From positions 679,501 to 743,500 of the forward strand of contig NZ_CP110678.1 of the NCBI RefSeq assembly GCF_026167545.1: a DNA stretch of 64,000 nucleotides. Reading direction: 5' to 3'. Source of the DNA: Sphingomonas sp. S1-29 (lineage in GTDB: Bacteria > Pseudomonadota > Alphaproteobacteria > Sphingomonadales > Sphingomonadaceae). The notes beneath the pieces are model-generated. The model was given only the letters and a program-made list of their open reading frames with translations, did not search any database and was not told the DNA's origin. How positions within the stretch are numbered: the stretch's first letter is position 1; every line of letters starts with the position of its first letter. The position numbers were made by a program, and so were the translations under genes. This document shows positions 63,865 to 64,000 of the stretch, piece after piece.

Positions 63865-64000
<136 letters not shown>

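Overview
The window is GC-rich (about two thirds G+C by eye) with dense short-spaced genes. Gene content points to a sphingomonad alphaproteobacterium (Sphingomonas or a close relative): a GAAC-N7-GAAC type LexA box at recA, a CckA cell-cycle kinase, HisKA_2 kinase and FAT-GUY-like receiver proteins, four TonB-dependent-receptor-linked uptake regions, UrcA, an alphaproteobacterial-type GyrA, and a pdhB with a fused lipoyl domain next to pdhA, ftsB and eno. No rRNA, complete tRNA or CRISPR array is visible.

Layout. 1-972 is the right end of an integrative element: a leftward tyrosine integrase cut by the window edge, a cluster of CTAG motifs and a duplicated 3' end of tRNA-Lys(CTT) as attachment site. 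1517-21049 is mostly chromosomal housekeeping: recA, a receiver protein, cckA, an M13 peptidase, smpB, dapA, a lytic transglycosylase, greB, an NYN protein coupled to acylphosphatase, a HisKA_2 kinase, ettA, and an orphan Phd-type antitoxin followed by a wrecked VapC toxin, then an M28 peptidase. 21263-31621 looks like a glucan-use locus (GH144-like enzyme, TonB receptor, LacI regulator with a perfect palindromic operator, Tat-exported GH3 beta-glucosidase, GPH sugar transporter, SGNH protein); beta-1,2-glucan is the best guess. 31737-35635 holds an exported methyltransferase-like protein and a coupled SRPBCC-alcohol dehydrogenase-SDR group. 35897-41333 is a compact rightward group: Tat-exported flavin amine oxidase, GNAT, TonB receptor and a RidA protein with a signal peptide, which together suggest periplasmic amine oxidation with imine clean-up. 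42077-50922 combines nitronate monooxygenase, a spinster-type MFS transporter, a TonB receptor, two unequal acyl-CoA dehydrogenases and a thioesterase, suggesting uptake and beta-oxidation of a hydrophobic acid. 51111-57630 has gyrA, DUF952, DUF488, trmFO, an EF-hand protein and a squalene/phytoene synthase-like protein. 57705-60750 is a three-gene Tad/TadE-like operon with a von Willebrand protein. 60792-64000 carries pdhB, pdhA, ftsB and the end of eno.

Four families of intergenic palindromes recur through the window, usually as inverted pairs 75-130 bp long between genes. They look like REP/REPIN-type elements and probably double as transcription ends between convergent genes.
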